Shown here piece by piece: positions 9,167-18,265 of a stretch of 64,000 bases of DNA. The position numbers were made by a program, and so were the translations under genes. Source of the stretch: Vibrio inusitatus. GTDB lineage: Bacteria; Pseudomonadota; Gammaproteobacteria; Enterobacterales; Vibrionaceae. Positions within the stretch are counted from its first letter, which is position 1; every line of letters starts with the position of its first letter. The notes beneath the pieces were generated by a model. The model searched no databases, was not told where the DNA came from, and saw nothing but the letters and a program-made list of their open reading frames with translations. The stretch spans positions 930,001-994,000 of the forward strand of contig AP024879.1 in assembly GCA_024346935.1 (NCBI GenBank), read 5' to 3'.

Positions 9167-9757
9167 TTATTTATAACCGACACCCATTAAAACAGGCATA
9201 CTTGTGCCATCTTTCATCTCGATCTCAAAAGGAATAGAGATCTCAATATCGCTAAAGCCTGCTTGATGAAGTATCGAGTGAGCAGACTCTTGGGTAAGCC
9301 CCTCAGCGTCATCTTCATTCAACCAGTCCCAATGAACAAATATCCCTTGCTCATCAAGTAAAGAGTAAATGATAGTCGCGGCTTCCTTGAAATCAGAGAC
9401 AAAGCCGCATACCGATGAAGCGATAACAAGATCAAACTGTTTTCTAAACGCTGGGTGCTGCGCCACTAAGCCACGAGTGAGCTCATCGACTACCGGTTCT
9501 ACATTCGCTAGAGTTTTCTTGTCCAACTCTTCGATCATAGATTCAGAAGCATCTAGAGCAACAACACTACGTGCAAACGGCGCGATTCTTTGACTTAACA
9601 AGCCAGTACCACAACCAAAATCTAAAATATTTGCGCCTTTAAGTGAGTGAAGCGCTTGAAGCTCTGCGAAAACTAGATCTGAGAATTGAGCAGTTGCCGG
9701 GTCGTTTTCCCACTCAGCAGCATATTCATCCCAATTGTGCACCATCTGACTATCCAT
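9167..9757 (-). CDS. Class I SAM-dependent methyltransferase
   Basis: The 196-residue Rossmann-fold methyltransferase has motif I ILDFGCGTG (44-52), the acidic VVALDASESMI strand after it, and a DLVIASSVCGFV motif IV-like segment. The N-terminus HNWDEYAAEWENDP is typical of small-molecule methyltransferases. The substrate cannot be told. It is divergent from the LysR gene to its right, so the LysR protein may regulate it; that is inference from position only. Confidence 0.75.
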   Translation of the reverse strand: MDSQMVHNWDEYAAEWENDPATAQFSDLVFAELQALHSLKGANILDFGCGTGLLSQRIAPFARSVVALDASESMIEELDKKTLANVEPVVDELTRGLVAQHPAFRKQFDLVIASSVCGFVSDFKEAATIIYSLLDEQGIFVHWDWLNEDDAEGLTQESAHSILHQAGFSDIEISIPFEIEMKDGTSMPVLMGVGYK

Positions 9758-9918
9758 CCTAAAGTTTGTTGCTTAAGCTGAGTAAAGCAAATCTTGATAA
9801 AAAAAGATACAAAATTGCATTTAATACAAAGAGATATTGGGCTTCGATCATGTGTCGCTTGATTTTTCGGCACCCAATCAGTTAATTTGAAAGCCTACAC
9901 GTTCTGAAAAGAGTAACA

Positions 9919-10797
9919 ATGAACCTTTCCCACATAGAAGCCTTCGTGCAAGTCGCTCAGCATGGTTCCGTATCGGAAGCGGCTCGACAACTAGATTGCA
10001 ATCGTACCAAGCTCAGCATGGCAATCAAAGCCCTAGAGAAAGAGTTAGATACAGAATTGTTTATTCGCAGTGGTAACAACCTCGAATTATCAGAAGCGGG
10101 AAAAGCCATATTCAAAAACTGTGAATCCATGTTGGTGACTGCATCTCGCATTAAACAAACCTGCAAACATATACGCGGTGACTTCACAGCTGAAGTATGG
10201 ATAGCTCGAGACGACGCCATTCCAGATGAAATATGGCAAGCACTCTCTCACCGACTCAATGACAAATACCCTGCCACCACTTTTAATATCATACTGGCTT
10301 CTAGTGGAGATCTCTCAAACTTAGTAGAAACCAAACAAGTGGATTTTGCTTTTGGCGTGGACTACGAGCGCGTAGACGACCCTAGAATAGAGTTTACCCC
10401 CATTGGCAAGATCAGAATGATGTCGGTATGCAATTCAGATCACTCCTTGAGTAAACAACGTCGTGTCTCCGATGAACAACTGCGCAACGCTATGCAGGTT
10501 ACTCTTGCTTACCTCAATGAGAAAGACAACCCAGAGTTACTGCCCTTTTCTCTCAAGCATATTGGTTTTTCAAGCTTTGATTATATTCTCAGCACCATTC
10601 AAACCGAATCTGCGTGGGGAGTGCTACCAGAACCCCTGATTCGTCATTTACTGAGAGATGAAACTCTATCCGTAATAAAGCATACCTACGGACTCACTCA
10701 AGAAGAGTTCTGCATGTTTTCTTCAACAGGCATGGAAGCACACCCAGGTATGGTTTGGCTATGTGACAAACTCAGCGACTACTTGTTTGATTTTTAA
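9919..10797 (+). CDS. LysR-family transcriptional regulator
   Basis: The 292-residue protein has the LysR winged-helix DNA-binding domain at residues 1-60 (MNLSHIEAFVQVAQHGSVSEAARQ region) and a C-terminal periplasmic-binding-like effector domain from about residue 90. The LysR rule that the regulator is transcribed divergently from a target makes the 9167-9757 methyltransferase gene a candidate target. The inducer is unknown. Confidence 0.85.
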   Translation: MNLSHIEAFVQVAQHGSVSEAARQLDCNRTKLSMAIKALEKELDTELFIRSGNNLELSEAGKAIFKNCESMLVTASRIKQTCKHIRGDFTAEVWIARDDAIPDEIWQALSHRLNDKYPATTFNIILASSGDLSNLVETKQVDFAFGVDYERVDDPRIEFTPIGKIRMMSVCNSDHSLSKQRRVSDEQLRNAMQVTLAYLNEKDNPELLPFSLKHIGFSSFDYILSTIQTESAWGVLPEPLIRHLLRDETLSVIKHTYGLTQEEFCMFSSTGMEAHPGMVWLCDKLSDYLFDF

Positions 10798-10969
10798 TCA
10801 CCTCAGTGAGCGTCAAAATAAGTGACACAGAGGGGGCGGCATAAGCATCTGATATATAAGAATAAAAAACAGCAACAGTAAAACTGCCACTCTGAACGGA
10901 CAAACTTTGATTGAAAGCTGACTGTCACTAACAAACAATGAGCATAGTTAATATTTAAAAAGGCTCATC

Positions 10970-11866
10970 ATGAGTGGCAGGAAAAATATCTCCGAACGTC
11001 GCATTCTTATCTATTCAGCCCTGCTAACACTTGGCTTTGCCGTAGGTGGCATTGTGTTGGGTAATTGGGTTGGCTCTATGGTCATCATTTTCGATGGCGC
11101 ATATTCTCTAGTGAGCTTAGCGTTAACTTTATTGTCACTGCTAGCTGCTACGTTAATGGCACGTCCAAACAGTAAACGTTTTCCACATGGATTAGCGGCG
11201 CTTGAACCTATCGTCATTGCAATTAAAGCGGCTGTGATTTTAGGCTTAGTTTGCATCTCCATCTACTCAGCTATTATCTCAGTATTTGAAGGGGGTCGAG
11301 AAATCGATACCTCAGTCGCAACCCTTTTTGGTCTAATCAACGTAATCGGTTGTGCGTTTGGTTGGGCACTTGTTGCCAACAAAAATAAAAAGTTAGGCTC
11401 AGGACTCATTGCCGCAGAAATTAAACAATGGCAAATGGACACGCTTATCAGTGTGGCCGTACTTTTAGGCTTTGTTGTTGCTTGGCTATTGCTACAAACC
11501 TCTTTAAGCGCATACGCCGTATACGCCGACCCAGTAATGATGTTGTTAATGGCTGGGTACTTTTTGAAAGTACCGGCTGTAATGCTTAAAGAAGCCTTAT
11601 CAGAGCTACTTCACATGTCTGCAAATAACAGTTTATGTAATGAAGTTCATCAATGCGTCACCGAAGTCCCATCTAATAACGCAGTTGATTTAACGGTTTC
11701 ATCGGTCACCAAAGTGGGTAACGAACTGCGTATCGATATTGATATGCACATAGAAGAGCAGATTAAAATAGCACCTAAAGATATAGAAATAACTCGTAAT
11801 CAACTAGCGAAGAAACTCAAGCACCTACCGTACAAATGCCAGCTCAATTTAAGCTTGGTTGTGTAA
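10970..11866 (+). CDS. Cation diffusion facilitator (CDF) family transporter
   Basis: The 298-residue integral membrane protein has about five or six predicted transmembrane segments, a first conserved aspartate in IIFDGAYSLVSLA, the RPNSKRFPHG loop and the KQWQMDTLISVAV segment of the CDF fold, then a C-terminal cytoplasmic domain of about 90 residues. CDF proteins export divalent metals (Zn, Fe, Mn, Co) against protons. The metal cannot be assigned, because the first acidic motif is FDGAY rather than the usual HxxxD of zinc exporters. It is monocistronic and adjoins the island on its right. Confidence 0.7.
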   Translation: MSGRKNISERRILIYSALLTLGFAVGGIVLGNWVGSMVIIFDGAYSLVSLALTLLSLLAATLMARPNSKRFPHGLAALEPIVIAIKAAVILGLVCISIYSAIISVFEGGREIDTSVATLFGLINVIGCAFGWALVANKNKKLGSGLIAAEIKQWQMDTLISVAVLLGFVVAWLLLQTSLSAYAVYADPVMMLLMAGYFLKVPAVMLKEALSELLHMSANNSLCNEVHQCVTEVPSNNAVDLTVSSVTKVGNELRIDIDMHIEEQIKIAPKDIEITRNQLAKKLKHLPYKCQLNLSLVV

Positions 11867-11892
11867 GTTAATACCAAGATGTTAGTTGTTCT

Positions 11893-12812
11893 GGTCAACT
11901 CCAACAGGACACTTTCTTTAGAAAACTTTCATAGTTAACCTGCGACATATCATTGTTCACCGAATGTAGCCTTTCGAAGTGTAGTACCTCATTTAGGCTG
12001 AAAGATCTTGCTTATATGTGCTCAAGTCGGTTGATGAACTTTAAATAGCCAATCGTACTCTAGGCTCTCGAAGAATAGTTCAACCACAGCATTATCTCAG
12101 CACGCACCTACATCACCCATACTGGCTCTTATACCGAACACTTGCAGAAGCTCACGGTATTTCTTACTCGTATATTGGAAGCGTCAATCACTGTGAAAGA
12201 CTAGCCCTTTGCGTGGTAGCCTTAAGTTATAAGCGTTAATCAATGCCTCGCTGATTATATCTGTCGTCATTTGTTTGTCGAAATGCCAACCAACTATCCG
12301 GCTGGAGTACAAATCCATGATGGTAGCTAAATACATCCAGCCCTCCCAAGTTTTAAAGTAGGTCAGATCACCAGCCCGAACTTGGTTAAGAGCCAATTTT
12401 TGTTCACCAAATTATCATCGACAGCACCACTGTGCTTGTGTTTGGTTGTCACCTTATAAACAACTCGCTGAACTACTTTCAAGCCAAGCTTACTTATTAT
12501 TGACCTTACCCGGTGACGCCCAGCGGCAAAGCCCTCTGCACGAAGCTTCTTTGTCATTTCTCGATTTACAAGGATCTCTCGACTTTTCTCGAAGAATCTT
12601 TTAACTCGACGATAAAGGTATTAGGTTTCTACTGTAATTAATTTAGCTGGTCGTTGGAGCCAGTCATAATAGCCTAAACGACTGACTTTCATTACCTTGC
12701 TGAACTAGATAGTTGGATATCGAGCTGACTTGCTTTGATGAAGTTACACTTTACTTCATTTCTTTCTCAAAGAAGTCTGAAGTCTTTTTTAGAGTTTCTT
12801 GAGTTCATCACG
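11893..12812 (-). mobile_element. Decayed IS3-family insertion sequence (orfA end plus orfB)
   Basis: Minus-strand frames carry the tail of an OrfA coiled coil (DERDELKKL near 12790), then OrfB: MKVSRLGYYDWLQRPAKL, the HTH_21 region MTKKLRAEGFAAGRHRVRS and the DDE integrase core (AGDLTYFKTWEGWMYLATIM, then FHSD). Decay is visible as a stop after LITVET, a frameshift near 12385 where NWLLTKF changes to the LNQVRAGDLTY frame, and a Trp-to-stop change before DNAVVELFF. The likely right end is near TGTCCTGTTGGAGTTGACC at 11895-11913. It is not functional and marks the left boundary of the arabinose-type island. Confidence 0.8.
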
Positions 12813-12816
12813 CTCA

Positions 12817-13074
12817 TCATATCAATGAAGATCTGGCTGAGAAACTAAGAGAGCGTCGATGTTTACGGCCAAGCTTTTGTGCATAGATAGGATCTAAAGT
12901 GTGCTCCGAATCGATAAAGACACATGTTTCACCTTCACGTTGAACTGTCGCAATCAACTTTAAAGTAATTATTGTTTTACCCGATGATTCAGGGCCGTAC
13001 ATTAATATGAAACTTAATTTCCTGTTACGTATTGAGCACTCCTGATTCTCAATCACTTGTTCCATGATTGCCAC
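12817..13074 (-). pseudogene. recA fragment (Walker A region) fused to IS sequence
   Basis: An 85-residue frame contains an unmistakable RecA core segment: [10 protein letters not shown] (Walker A), then [25 protein letters not shown]. The homology stops at KLG, where the frame continues into unrelated residues next to the IS3 remnant. The 20 residues before the core do not match RecA. It covers only about 50 of roughly 350 RecA residues, so it cannot be active. It is either a relic of a recA copy broken by the IS or a captured scrap. Confidence 0.7.
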
Positions 13075-13266
13075 TCATGGAAAATGCAGAGTAGTAGATT
13101 GTGTAACATTTTTTCTTTCCCTCGAATATGAGGTTCTAGGAATTTTACCTGCAAAGCTATAATCGAATTCTATGACTTGCTACACTGCTTCGCCAGTTGT
13201 TAAATCGCCTAACAACTCTCTATAAGCGTGGAACTTATTGCAAGATGGTTACAGAACAAATCTAAG

Positions 13267-14196
13267 TCAGCTACTTGGTAATACGAATGAGTCAGTTTTG
13301 GCTTTCTTCAAGACAAAAGCACAGGCTAACCCAATCATCATTGCAGGCCAGAGCGTCAACATACGAGTGATTAATGACGCAATAATAGCAATATCATTGT
13401 CGACTCCCATCTGAGTCAAAAGCCAAATCATTCCAACCTCTGTCACTCCGATTCCACTAGGGATCAATGACGCGGCACCAATTAACAAACTCAGGCAATA
13501 TATACTTACTGCCATTGCCATCGTAATTTCTATGCCGAACCCTCGTAATATTAGGAATAAAATCAAACCTTGAACTGTCCAGGCTAAGAGTGTGTACAGT
13601 AGACTTCTTAAAGCCACTGGCAGTCGCCACAAATCACGCAGTATCTTAATTGGCTCAAACCAAGGTTTACTTAAAGCCAAATTAAGCAATACGTTTAGCC
13701 CTGGAACAACAATGAAAGGCAAGAGGAGCATTGCAATTGATAATAAACTAAAGGCAAGATTGAAATGTTCAATAAGAAAATAAGTGCCTAATAGTAAAAC
13801 GACAAGAACATCAAGTAATCGCTCTGACACAAAGCTTAGAAACGTGTATCGAAATGGAACACCTAATTCATCAAGGTGTGTTCCTCTCATTAACTCTCCG
13901 GCTTTAGCGGGTGATGCTGTAAAAGCGAAGCCTGAAAGATAAATGACGATATGCCGATTTATCGAAGCCTCTTGTTCTGTAAGGCGCATATACCCTAACC
14001 AACGAAGAGAGCGGCAAGAATAGCTCACCCCAGCAAAAACTAAGCACAATATCACCAATCCTACTGAAAGCGACTGTAAAGAGTCTAGTGCAACACCAAT
14101 ATCTGATGAGTGCTTCCACGCAATGTAAATAACAAAGCCCAGAGCCAACCATAAATACAGACGTTTCAATCGCTGAATATAAACGTTGCTGCTCAT
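13267..14196 (-). CDS. YbhN/AglD-like (LPG-synthase TM, UPF0104) membrane protein
   Basis: The 309-residue polytopic protein has about eight hydrophobic segments and the family motifs AKAGELMRGTHL (loop after TM3) and IPSGIGVTEVG (near residues 246-256). This superfamily includes the membrane domain of MprF and proteins proposed to flip or use polyprenyl-linked substrates. It is the last gene of a three-gene minus-strand operon, 13 bp after the DUF212 gene. In this context a role in moving the lipid-linked pentose across the membrane is conceivable but unproven. Confidence 0.72.
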   Translation of the reverse strand: MSSNVYIQRLKRLYLWLALGFVIYIAWKHSSDIGVALDSLQSLSVGLVILCLVFAGVSYSCRSLRWLGYMRLTEQEASINRHIVIYLSGFAFTASPAKAGELMRGTHLDELGVPFRYTFLSFVSERLLDVLVVLLLGTYFLIEHFNLAFSLLSIAMLLLPFIVVPGLNVLLNLALSKPWFEPIKILRDLWRLPVALRSLLYTLLAWTVQGLILFLILRGFGIEITMAMAVSIYCLSLLIGAASLIPSGIGVTEVGMIWLLTQMGVDNDIAIIASLITRMLTLWPAMMIGLACAFVLKKAKTDSFVLPSS

Positions 14197-14209
14197 AAGC
14201 TGTATTTAA

Positions 14210-14635
14210 TTACATTAAGCAAAACGTGAACAAATAATGTACAAACCAAGCTGAAGCAATACCAGTGACGATACCTGCTAAAACCTCAAGGCGAGTATGC
14301 CCCATTCGCTCTCTTAAAGGTTTTTCTACTTTATCTTTGTTCAACACATTAATGGCTTTAGCGTGTTTACTCACTTGCTGCCTTAAACTACTTGCATCGA
14401 GTATGACAATAAATGCAAGCGCTAAAGCGACAACTAAAGCAGGTTCTTGAAGCCCTTCATTAAAAGCAATAATCGCTGCGGCACTGCTTACGATACTACT
14501 ATGATTGCTTGGCATGCCACCGTAGCCAATCAAATCAAAAGCTAAACGTTTTGCTCGAATTGTATTAATGGCAAACTTTGCACAGCCTGCCACTAACCAC
14601 GCAAGAAAAGGCGTAATAAGGTAGCTCAGATCCAT
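14210..14635 (-). CDS. Divergent PAP2 (DUF212) phosphatase
   Basis: The start is set at 14635, where ATG follows GGAGAACGTT; an upstream in-frame ATG at 14710 would run into the previous gene. The 141-residue membrane protein shows the DUF212 pattern GYGGMPSNHSS (phosphatase SxxH-like motif) and RERMGHTRLEV. In mycobacteria a PAP2 protein beside the UbiA-type enzyme (Rv3807c) is assigned to removal of the 5-phosphate from decaprenyl-phosphoryl-phosphoribose. This gene sits 14 bp after the UbiA-type gene, in the same relation. The reaction here is inferred. Confidence 0.75.
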   Translation of the reverse strand: MDLSYLITPFLAWLVAGCAKFAINTIRAKRLAFDLIGYGGMPSNHSSIVSSAAAIIAFNEGLQEPALVVALALAFIVILDASSLRQQVSKHAKAINVLNKDKVEKPLRERMGHTRLEVLAGIVTGIASAWFVHYLFTFCLM

Positions 14636-14649
14636 AACGTTCTCCTTTT

Positions 14650-15495
14650 TTAAACCGTTAATGAATAGAAACAAGCGACAACCCATCCGAGAATGGTTAA
14701 TTGGAGCCAACGGTCGGTAAACAAGGTATCTGTTGGTGATTCACCTGAATCTTTTGACTCTACAATAAACCAATAACGGTATATGCCAAATAAAACGAAT
14801 GGAATGGTATACACCATATCTGGCTTATCTGAAAGAACAAATAAGCTATAGAATAAGATGGCACAAATCGCTGACATTTCAGCATATTTATCAACAAGTT
14901 CAACTGTGTAATGCTGCAATACACTTCGAGCCTTTTTACCACTTTGCATCAACTCTTGTCGCCTTTTTATCGATGCCAGAAAAAGTGCTAGAGAAAGCGT
15001 AGTAATAAACATCCAAGAAGAAAGTGGTACGTCTAAAGAAACTGCACCAGCATACACTCGCAAAACAAAACCTGTCGCTATCGTAAAAATATCTAATACA
15101 GGTTGATGTTTAAGGTAGAAAGTATATGCCACATTTAGTAGTAAGTACGCTGCAACTACCGCTACTACTTTAGGGTAAACCAAAGCTGATAGTGCTACGA
15201 CACCATACAAAACAACCATCAAAATTCGAGCTTGTGGTTTACTCACTTCGCCTGATGCTAGCGGTCTTGATTTAGATTTAACAGCGTGCTTTCTATCATT
15301 TTCAATGTCGTTATAGTCATTTAACACATAAGTTGCTGATGACGCTAAACAGAAAATAATAAAGGCAGATAGAGTATGCTGAACTGACTGTATATCAGTG
15401 AATAATCCTGAGAAAAGCAAAGGCGCAAAAACAAAGGCGTTTTTCACCCACTGCTTAGGTCGCATAAGACGTATTACTGAAGGTAAACTGAACAT
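14650..15495 (-). CDS. UbiA-family decaprenyl-phosphate phosphoribosyltransferase-like protein
   Basis: The 281-residue protein has about eight transmembrane helices and belongs to the UbiA branch typified by mycobacterial Rv3806c, which joins PRPP to decaprenyl phosphate. It carries MRPKQWVKN at the N-terminus, the NDxxDxxxD motif as NDYNDIEND (59-67) and the SRPLASGEVS loop. The second region reads FVLRVYAGAVSLDVPLSSW. It is first in a minus-strand operon with the DUF212 phosphatase and YbhN-like protein and is divergent from gtrA/dprE-like genes. Lipid length and sugar are not determined by the sequence. Confidence 0.85.
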   Translation of the reverse strand: MFSLPSVIRLMRPKQWVKNAFVFAPLLFSGLFTDIQSVQHTLSAFIIFCLASSATYVLNDYNDIENDRKHAVKSKSRPLASGEVSKPQARILMVVLYGVVALSALVYPKVVAVVAAYLLLNVAYTFYLKHQPVLDIFTIATGFVLRVYAGAVSLDVPLSSWMFITTLSLALFLASIKRRQELMQSGKKARSVLQHYTVELVDKYAEMSAICAILFYSLFVLSDKPDMVYTIPFVLFGIYRYWFIVESKDSGESPTDTLFTDRWLQLTILGWVVACFYSLTV

Positions 15496-15518
15496 TTTAA
15501 TTCTTCTTAATATTATCT

Positions 15519-15573
15519 AGGCAAAAACCAGGCAAAAACCAGGCAAAAACCAGGCAAAAACCAGGCAAAAAGA
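15519..15573. repeat. 11-bp tandem repeat in the divergent promoter region
   Basis: AGGCAAAAACC is repeated head to tail at 15519, 15530, 15541 and 15552, with a fifth partial copy at 15563. It lies in the 113-bp region between the UbiA-type gene and the GtrA-like gene, which must hold both divergent promoters. The array is A-rich and phased at one helical turn (11 bp). Confidence 0.9.
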
Positions 15574-15608
15574 TATACTGATAGTTTTCGAAAATCAATA
15601 TATATATA

Positions 15609-16004
15609 ATGACTAAAAGTATGCTTTATGTCGCTTTTGCTATCGTAGCGACCATCGTGAATCTTTTCACACAAGAAATAACATCAACCCTTTTTCAGTA
15701 TGAGTATGAAATCATTGTCAGTATGTTCACAGGCACGCTGGCTGGCTTGGCCGTTAAATACTTGCTAGATAAGAAGTTTATTTTTAAGTTTGAAACTAAA
15801 AGTCAGAAACAAGATGTAACTACCTTCTTTTTCTATAGCTTAATGGGCGTGATTACTACTATCCTGTTTTGGATTACGGAATATACCTTTGACCTTTGGT
15901 TTGACACCAAAACGATGCGCTATGTAGGCGCTGTGATAGGGCTAAGTATTGGCTACATCACTAAGTACTACTTAGATAAAAAATATGTATTTATAGAGCG
16001 TTAG
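15609..16004 (+). CDS. GtrA-like membrane protein
   Basis: The 131-residue protein has four predicted transmembrane helices in two pairs, each followed by a conserved aromatic segment (LAVKYLLDKKFIF and ITKYYLDKKYVF), which is characteristic of the GtrA family. GtrA proteins are linked to flipping or handling of polyprenyl-phosphate sugars. Mycobacterial Rv3789 is the GtrA protein directly upstream of dprE1, the same arrangement as here, where the stop is one base from the next ATG. Translational coupling with the oxidase gene is likely. Confidence 0.82.
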   Translation: MTKSMLYVAFAIVATIVNLFTQEITSTLFQYEYEIIVSMFTGTLAGLAVKYLLDKKFIFKFETKSQKQDVTTFFFYSLMGVITTILFWITEYTFDLWFDTKTMRYVGAVIGLSIGYITKYYLDKKYVFIER

Positions 16005-16005
16005 A

Positions 16006-17295
16006 ATGAAAAAAATAACAAGCTGGGGGAAATACCCACTCATTGATGCCAAAATCAACACACCTTCAACAAGTCAAGAGCTAGTGAATGAAATGCAAAG
16101 CGGAATAGCACGAGGCTTAGGTCGTAGCTATGGTGACAGTGCACTTTCAGAAAATATCGTAGTCAGTGACCAGCTAAATCATTTTATCTCTTTTGATGAA
16201 GATACAGGGGTTGTCCGCTGTGAAGCTGGTGTTTCACTTGATGAAATCTTAACAAACTTTGTCCCTAGAGGCTGGTTCCTATCCGTCACACCCGGAACCA
16301 AGTTTGTTACCGTTGGTGGCGCTATTGCCAGTGATGTTCACGGAAAAAATCACCACCTTGTAGGTAGTTTTAGTGATCACGTGACTTCGTTAACCCTCAT
16401 CACTAATGAGCAAGAAATCACTTGCTCAAGAGAAGATAACCCTGACTTGTTTCACGCTACCTGTGGCGGAATGGGATTAACTGGCATTATCACGGAGGCA
16501 GCATTCAAATTGAAACCGATAACCAGTGCCTACATTAATCAAAAAGTAGTTAAAGCTAAAAACCTTGAAACCGCTTTAGCACTATTTGAACAATATAAAG
16601 ATGTGACCTATTCGGTTGCGTGGATTGATTGCCTATCTACAGGCGATAACCTAGGTCGTTCATTGCTGATGCTAGGTGAGCACGCTGATAAAGGCACACT
16701 GACCACGCATAAAGACGGCTTATTAAATATACCGTGTGATATGCCTTCCTTTTTGTTGAACAAATACACCATACAGGCATTTAACTCAGTTTATTATAAC
16801 AAGCAACTGAAACAAGAAGTAAACAATACTGTTCACTATGACCCATTCTTCTATCCACTTGATGGTATAAACAACTGGAACCGTATGTACGGTGGCAATG
16901 GCTTTACGCAATACCAATTTGTTATCCCTAAAGAAGCAGGCAAAGAAGGTCTGACCCAAATTCTTGCTGCTATTGCCGAATCAAAGCAAGGGTCCTTCCT
17001 TGCCGTATTAAAGGTGTTTGGTGAAGGTAACAAAAACCACTTATCTTTTCCAATGGAAGGCTATACATTAGCGCTTGATTTCAAACTAAACGACAAGCTA
17101 TTTGCTTTACTCGACCGCTTAGATATCATCGTGAGAAAATACGAAGGGCGTTTGTATCTATCTAAAGATGTCAGGATGTCAGAAGATATGTTTAAGGCTG
17201 GGTACCCTCAATGGAAAGAGTTCCAAGCATTAAGAAAAGAATATAGCGTAGATATACTGTATCACTCGCTCCAGTCCAAACGGATAGGATTATAA
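16006..17295 (+). CDS. DprE1-like FAD-dependent decaprenylphosphoryl-ribose 2-oxidase
   Basis: The 429-residue protein belongs to the VAO/FAD_binding_4 group. The FAD-binding part holds ARGLGRSYGDSAL (35-47), then SVTPGTKFVTVGGAIASDVHG (segments 93-113) and KNHH. A substrate domain of the ALO type follows, and the C-terminus SLQSKRIGL contains a Lys in the position used by DprE1 near the flavin. DprE1 oxidises the 2-OH of lipid-linked ribose, and a reductase then completes epimerisation to arabinose. It lies one base after gtrA and 5 bp before the reductase. The assignment to lipid-linked pentose rests on similarity plus neighbours. Confidence 0.85.
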   Translation: MKKITSWGKYPLIDAKINTPSTSQELVNEMQSGIARGLGRSYGDSALSENIVVSDQLNHFISFDEDTGVVRCEAGVSLDEILTNFVPRGWFLSVTPGTKFVTVGGAIASDVHGKNHHLVGSFSDHVTSLTLITNEQEITCSREDNPDLFHATCGGMGLTGIITEAAFKLKPITSAYINQKVVKAKNLETALALFEQYKDVTYSVAWIDCLSTGDNLGRSLLMLGEHADKGTLTTHKDGLLNIPCDMPSFLLNKYTIQAFNSVYYNKQLKQEVNNTVHYDPFFYPLDGINNWNRMYGGNGFTQYQFVIPKEAGKEGLTQILAAIAESKQGSFLAVLKVFGEGNKNHLSFPMEGYTLALDFKLNDKLFALLDRLDIIVRKYEGRLYLSKDVRMSEDMFKAGYPQWKEFQALRKEYSVDILYHSLQSKRIGL

Positions 17296-17300
17296 ATATC

Positions 17301-18038
17301 GTGCAAAACATTATTATTATTGGCGCAACATCAGCAATGGCAAAAGAAGTTGCCAAGCTATACGCCACAGAAAAAGCAAATCTATATCTCATTGCTAGAG
17401 ATACTTCAAAACTTGACACCATTAAACAAGACTTGACGGTAAGAGGTGCAAATACAGTTCATACAGCACCGTTTGATGCGAATCAGTTTAACTCACATCC
17501 AGCGCTTATTGAACAAGCATTCAATGCTTTAGGTCGTGTTGATGTGTTGCTTGTCGCTCACGGAAGCCTGCCTAATCAAGAGCTTTGCAAAACTGATTCA
17601 ATGAAAGCTATTGAAGAGTTAAATACTAATGGAGTAAGTGTTATTTCACTTCTCACTCACGCAGCCATAAAAATGGAACAGCAAAAATCAGGAAACATCA
17701 CCGTTATCACCAGCGTTGCAGGCGACAGAGGTCGTCAGTCAAATTACGTTTACGGCGCAGCAAAAGGTATGGTTTCTACTTTCTTGCAGGGTCTGGATCA
17801 GAGACTCAGTAAATCAGGCGTTCATATTCTAGATATCAAACCCGGATTTGTTGATACGCCAATGACTGCGGAGTTTGATAAAAGTGTATTGTGGGCAAAA
17901 CCTGATAAAGTTGCAAAAATAATCACGAACAGAATAAGAAAAAGAAGTTCTTTATCTTACACTCCGTTTTTTTGGTTTTTTATTATGAAAATAATCAGGT
18001 TCATTCCACAATTTATTTTCAACAAAATTAAATTATAA
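17301..18038 (+). CDS. DprE2-like short-chain reductase
   Basis: The 245-residue SDR starts with GTG (no ATG fits; the stop of dprE1-like lies 5 bp upstream). The cofactor motif is GATSAMAKE (8-16), a DprE2-like variant of TGxxxGxG, and the catalytic residues are S138, Y151 and K155 (YGAAK). The hydrophobic C-terminus (FFWFFIMKIIRFIPQFIF) could anchor it at the membrane. DprE2 reduces the 2-keto intermediate to lipid-linked D-arabinofuranose. Immediate linkage to a DprE1-like gene is the strongest argument for this role. Confidence 0.83.
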   Translation: MQNIIIIGATSAMAKEVAKLYATEKANLYLIARDTSKLDTIKQDLTVRGANTVHTAPFDANQFNSHPALIEQAFNALGRVDVLLVAHGSLPNQELCKTDSMKAIEELNTNGVSVISLLTHAAIKMEQQKSGNITVITSVAGDRGRQSNYVYGAAKGMVSTFLQGLDQRLSKSGVHILDIKPGFVDTPMTAEFDKSVLWAKPDKVAKIITNRIRKRSSLSYTPFFWFFIMKIIRFIPQFIFNKIKL

Positions 18039-18265
18039 CACTGTTCAATTTAAGTATTTTATATTTACAGACATTAAAAACACTGGGCTATAATTAAACA
18101 TAACGCTTAAGTATAACCATCAGTAGGGTACGTTTCATGAACTTCGCTTACTTTTGATAGATGAAATCAATAAAATCACCTTATTGTTTAAAGTGCAACC
18201 ACTGATCTACAGTGATCAAGTAAATATTACATTAATTCAAGATTATATTATAGGAGTGTTGGTTT

